Below are positions 5,686 through 7,161 of a stretch of 7,161 nucleotides of DNA, piece after piece. A program made the translations under genes and the position numbers. The stretch lies in assembly GCA_026986655.1 (NCBI GenBank), contig JALSOD010000277.1, forward strand, positions 1-7,161, read 5' to 3'. The notes beneath the pieces were generated by a model that did not search any database, had not been told where the DNA came from, and was given only the letters and a program-made list of their open reading frames with translations. This stretch comes from Caldifarciminota bacterium. GTDB taxonomy: Bacteria; Hydrothermota; Hydrothermia; B15-G9; WFZT01. The stretch's first letter is position 1, and each line of letters starts with the position of its first letter.

Positions 5686-6195
5686 TTAGACCATAAAAAG
5701 GTAGGGTTTCCATTTCTCGTCCGGAATCCTTTCCCCATTGAGGATAAAGAGAAAATAATGAGGCTTTCTGGGTTTTCTAAGAAGTTTCATACCTGCCTCT
5801 TCTGGTGTTCTATCTCCTTTCTTATTGTTGCACCTAAAACACGCACAGACAAGATTCTCCCATGTATCCTTCCCACCATACTTCTTGGGGATGACGTGAT
5901 CAACTGTCATGGGGCCCTCTTTTGTACCACAGTATTGACAGGTATAGTTGTCCCTTTTGAGGATGTTTTTCTTTGTTAAGGGAATTTCTCTCCTTCTGAC
6001 TCTGACAAAGTATTTCAATTTAATAACACTTGGGCGGGGTATTGCGAGCCTCTCGGCTCGCAATACCCCGCCATCATACCTGTGAATTATCTCCGCTTTC
6101 CCAAGGTATACAAGCGTTACTGCCCTCTTTACTGTGCTTACATTTAATGGTTCATAGTTCCCATTTAAAACAAGAACCCTACCTCTTACGGACAT
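5686..6195 (-). CDS. HNH endonuclease-family protein
   Basis: A 169-residue protein of the zinc-ribbon HNH nuclease family. An N-terminal module (RVLVLNGNYEPLNVSTVKRA at 6-25, YLGKAEIIHRY at 30-40, LRAERLAIPRPSVIKL at 45-60) precedes the nuclease core. That core has CQYC (Cys86, Cys89), the catalytic-type VDH (Asp99, His100), ENLV (Asn114), ACFRCNNKKGDRTPEEAGM (Cys119 and Cys122 as the second zinc pair, with Asn123/Asn124). The C-terminus ends WKPYLFMV. All expected zinc and active-site residues are present. Such standalone proteins occur widely in bacterial chromosomes. Their cellular role is poorly defined, and DNA cleavage is inferred from the fold. The ATG shares one base with the TPR gene stop (TAATG), so the two are probably co-translated. 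The coding sequence contains a perfect 18-bp inverted repeat (6033-6072). Confidence 0.9.
   Translation of the reverse strand: MSVRGRVLVLNGNYEPLNVSTVKRAVTLVYLGKAEIIHRYDGGVLRAERLAIPRPSVIKLKYFVRVRRREIPLTKKNILKRDNYTCQYCGTKEGPMTVDHVIPKKYGGKDTWENLVCACFRCNNKKGDRTPEEAGMKLLRKPRKPHYFLFILNGERIPDEKWKPYLFMV
6033..6072 (-). repeat. Perfect 18-bp inverted repeat inside the HNH gene, GAGA-capped RNA hairpin
   Basis: On the coding strand, GGCGGGGTATTGCGAGCC (6055-6072) is followed by the loop GAGA (6051-6054) and the exact reverse complement (6033-6050). All 18 pairs are Watson-Crick and 13 are G-C, in a gene that is otherwise AT-rich. GAGA fits the GNRA tetraloop pattern. The structure covers codons 42 to the first base of 55 of the HNH protein. 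No T run follows, so it is not an ordinary intrinsic terminator. The repeat is phased so that both strands encode GGVLRA, one variable residue, then RLAIPR. Confidence 0.9.
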
Positions 6196-7161
6196 TATCC
6201 AATACCAACATACTTTCTATACGCAAATTTCCTCAGCTTCTCAGCCCTTAGAAGCTGTTTTTTTGCATAATCTTTCCACTTTCCAGCACCTTCAATTTCC
6301 AGTACTTTCTTGAAGTATTTTATTGCCTGGTCATAATTATCCATCGCATCCTTGTAGTATTCCCTGATCTTCTCTTTTTTAGCCTTTTTGTAAAGCTGAC
6401 GGCCACTATAAATGTACGTATCTGCAAGAAGAGCGTACGCGGCTGCCTTCAATACTGGATCAGGGATCTCAAGAGAGATGGCCTTGAGAAGTATTTTCCT
6501 CGCCTCCATCTGGTCATGTTTTTTGTCAAGTACAACAGCCACCTTTTTCAAATATGGATATGGACTGTTGGGAGCCAGTTCGATCGCCTTGTCATAGGCT
6601 GCGATGGCTCCATCAACGTCACCTTTCAAGAGGAGAAGGTCTCCTTTTTTCATATAAAGGGTATAGTCATCAGGTTTATTCTGAATTAGCTTATCATAGT
6701 ATTGAATAGCTTTGTCAACATACTCCGCTCGTTTCTGCGGGTCCTGTGTCTTCTTCGCAAGCATCTCATAGCCCTTTGCAAGATAGGTGATAAGCTCCAT
6801 GTCATTTGGTGTCTTTGGCAAAACCTTCTCAATGTATGGAACCGCCTCATCGTATCGACCCTGTTCAGCCAGGAATTTTCCATAAGACTTGTTGAGACCA
6901 GGATTGTTCGGGTCTTTTGCAAGGGCCTCTTTGTAAAGCTTCTCAGCTTCATCTTTTCTACCGGCCCTGTCAAGCAATTTTGCAAGTCCATATCTTGCAT
7001 CATTATTGTTGGGGTCAACCTCGAGGGCCTTTCTGTAGAAGTAAATTCCAGAATCAACGTCATTTTTATAAATTCCATACATAAATCCAAGGCCCTGCCA
7101 TCCCCTCGAGTCCTGGGGATTTATCTTTGCTATTTTTCTATAAACTGTTGCTGCAGAATCA
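6195..7161 (-). CDS. TPR-repeat protein (5' end outside the window)
   Basis: The C-terminal 321 residues of a tetratricopeptide-repeat protein; the frame stays open to the window edge, so the ATG at 7080-7082 is internal rather than the start. Visible residues (numbered from the edge) hold about seven helix-pair repeats. A partial first unit is followed by units near 17-52, 53-86 (ARYGLAKLLDRAGRKDEAEKLY), 87-120 (GKFLAEQGRYDEA), 121-165 (with an 11-residue insertion), 166-199 (KKGDLLLLKGDVDGAIAAYD) and two more divergent ones. Several units end in the usual DPNN/APNS turn. The last 60 residues are strongly basic and helical (ending KFAYRKYVGIG). TPRs are protein-interaction scaffolds, and nothing shows the partner. 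Any signal peptide would lie upstream, so location is unknown. The stop codon overlaps the HNH start by one base. No catalytic domain is seen. Confidence 0.88.
   Translation of the reverse strand, partial: DSAATVYRKIAKINPQDSRGWQGLGFMYGIYKNDVDSGIYFYRKALEVDPNNNDARYGLAKLLDRAGRKDEAEKLYKEALAKDPNNPGLNKSYGKFLAEQGRYDEAVPYIEKVLPKTPNDMELITYLAKGYEMLAKKTQDPQKRAEYVDKAIQYYDKLIQNKPDDYTLYMKKGDLLLLKGDVDGAIAAYDKAIELAPNSPYPYLKKVAVVLDKKHDQMEARKILLKAISLEIPDPVLKAAAYALLADTYIYSGRQLYKKAKKEKIREYYKDAMDNYDQAIKYFKKVLEIEGAGKWKDYAKKQLLRAEKLRKFAYRKYVGIG

Noticed and set aside
6033..6072. Intrinsic terminator inside the HNH gene
   Set aside because: The stem is strong, but no T run follows it on either strand and the reading frame continues intact through it.
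6030..6251. Plus-strand open frame opposite the HNH gene, sharing GGVLRA and RLAIPR with it
   Set aside because: The shared peptide is a consequence of the in-phase palindrome; the rest is antisense to well-supported genes and matches no family.
6686..7090. Alternative minus-strand frame overlapping the TPR gene
   Set aside because: Its sequence is Arg/Met/Thr-rich without motifs, while the other frame shows regular TPR repeats across the same bases.

Overview
The window comes from an AT-rich bacterium with type IV pili, so probably an organism with a Gram-negative-type envelope. Proteins are rich in Lys and Glu, and Arg is often coded by AGA/AGG. That fits a thermophilic or deep-branching lineage but does not prove it, and I cannot name the taxon from sequence alone. 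Most of the window is densely packed genes. The exception is a roughly 690-base gap full of decayed palindromic repeats.

Layout: (1) Bases 1-742, minus strand: the N-terminal 247 residues of a PilB/GspE-type pilus assembly ATPase, cut by the window start. (2) Bases 743-834: a short divergent promoter region. (3) Bases 835-4993, plus strand: a three-gene run with overlapping ends. It holds an FAD-linked 2-hydroxyacid (glycolate/D-lactate type) dehydrogenase in which GlcD-like and GlcE-like halves are fused, then the tRNA prenyltransferase miaA (4-nt ATGA overlap), then a Xer-family tyrosine recombinase (13-nt overlap). (4) Bases 4994-5685: no credible gene, but G/C-run palindromes sharing GGGGATTTTT, then AT-rich palindromes built on ATTCGAAT. 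(5) Bases 5686-7161, minus strand: a TPR-repeat protein (5' end outside the window) followed, with a 1-nt TAATG overlap, by an HNH endonuclease-family protein.

How the genes relate: the plus-strand run combines oxidation of a small hydroxyacid, modification of A37 in tRNA and chromosome dimer resolution. These look co-transcribed rather than functionally linked. No GlcF-like iron-sulphur subunit lies next to the GlcD-GlcE fusion, so its electron acceptor is not evident here. xerD and the HNH gene converge on the repeat-rich gap.

The strongest unexplained signal is inside the HNH coding sequence (6033-6072). It is a perfect 18-bp inverted repeat with a 4-nt loop, which in the mRNA would be a very stable stem capped by a GAGA (GNRA-type) tetraloop. 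It is phased so that both strands read nearly the same peptide. I found no complete new multi-gene system.
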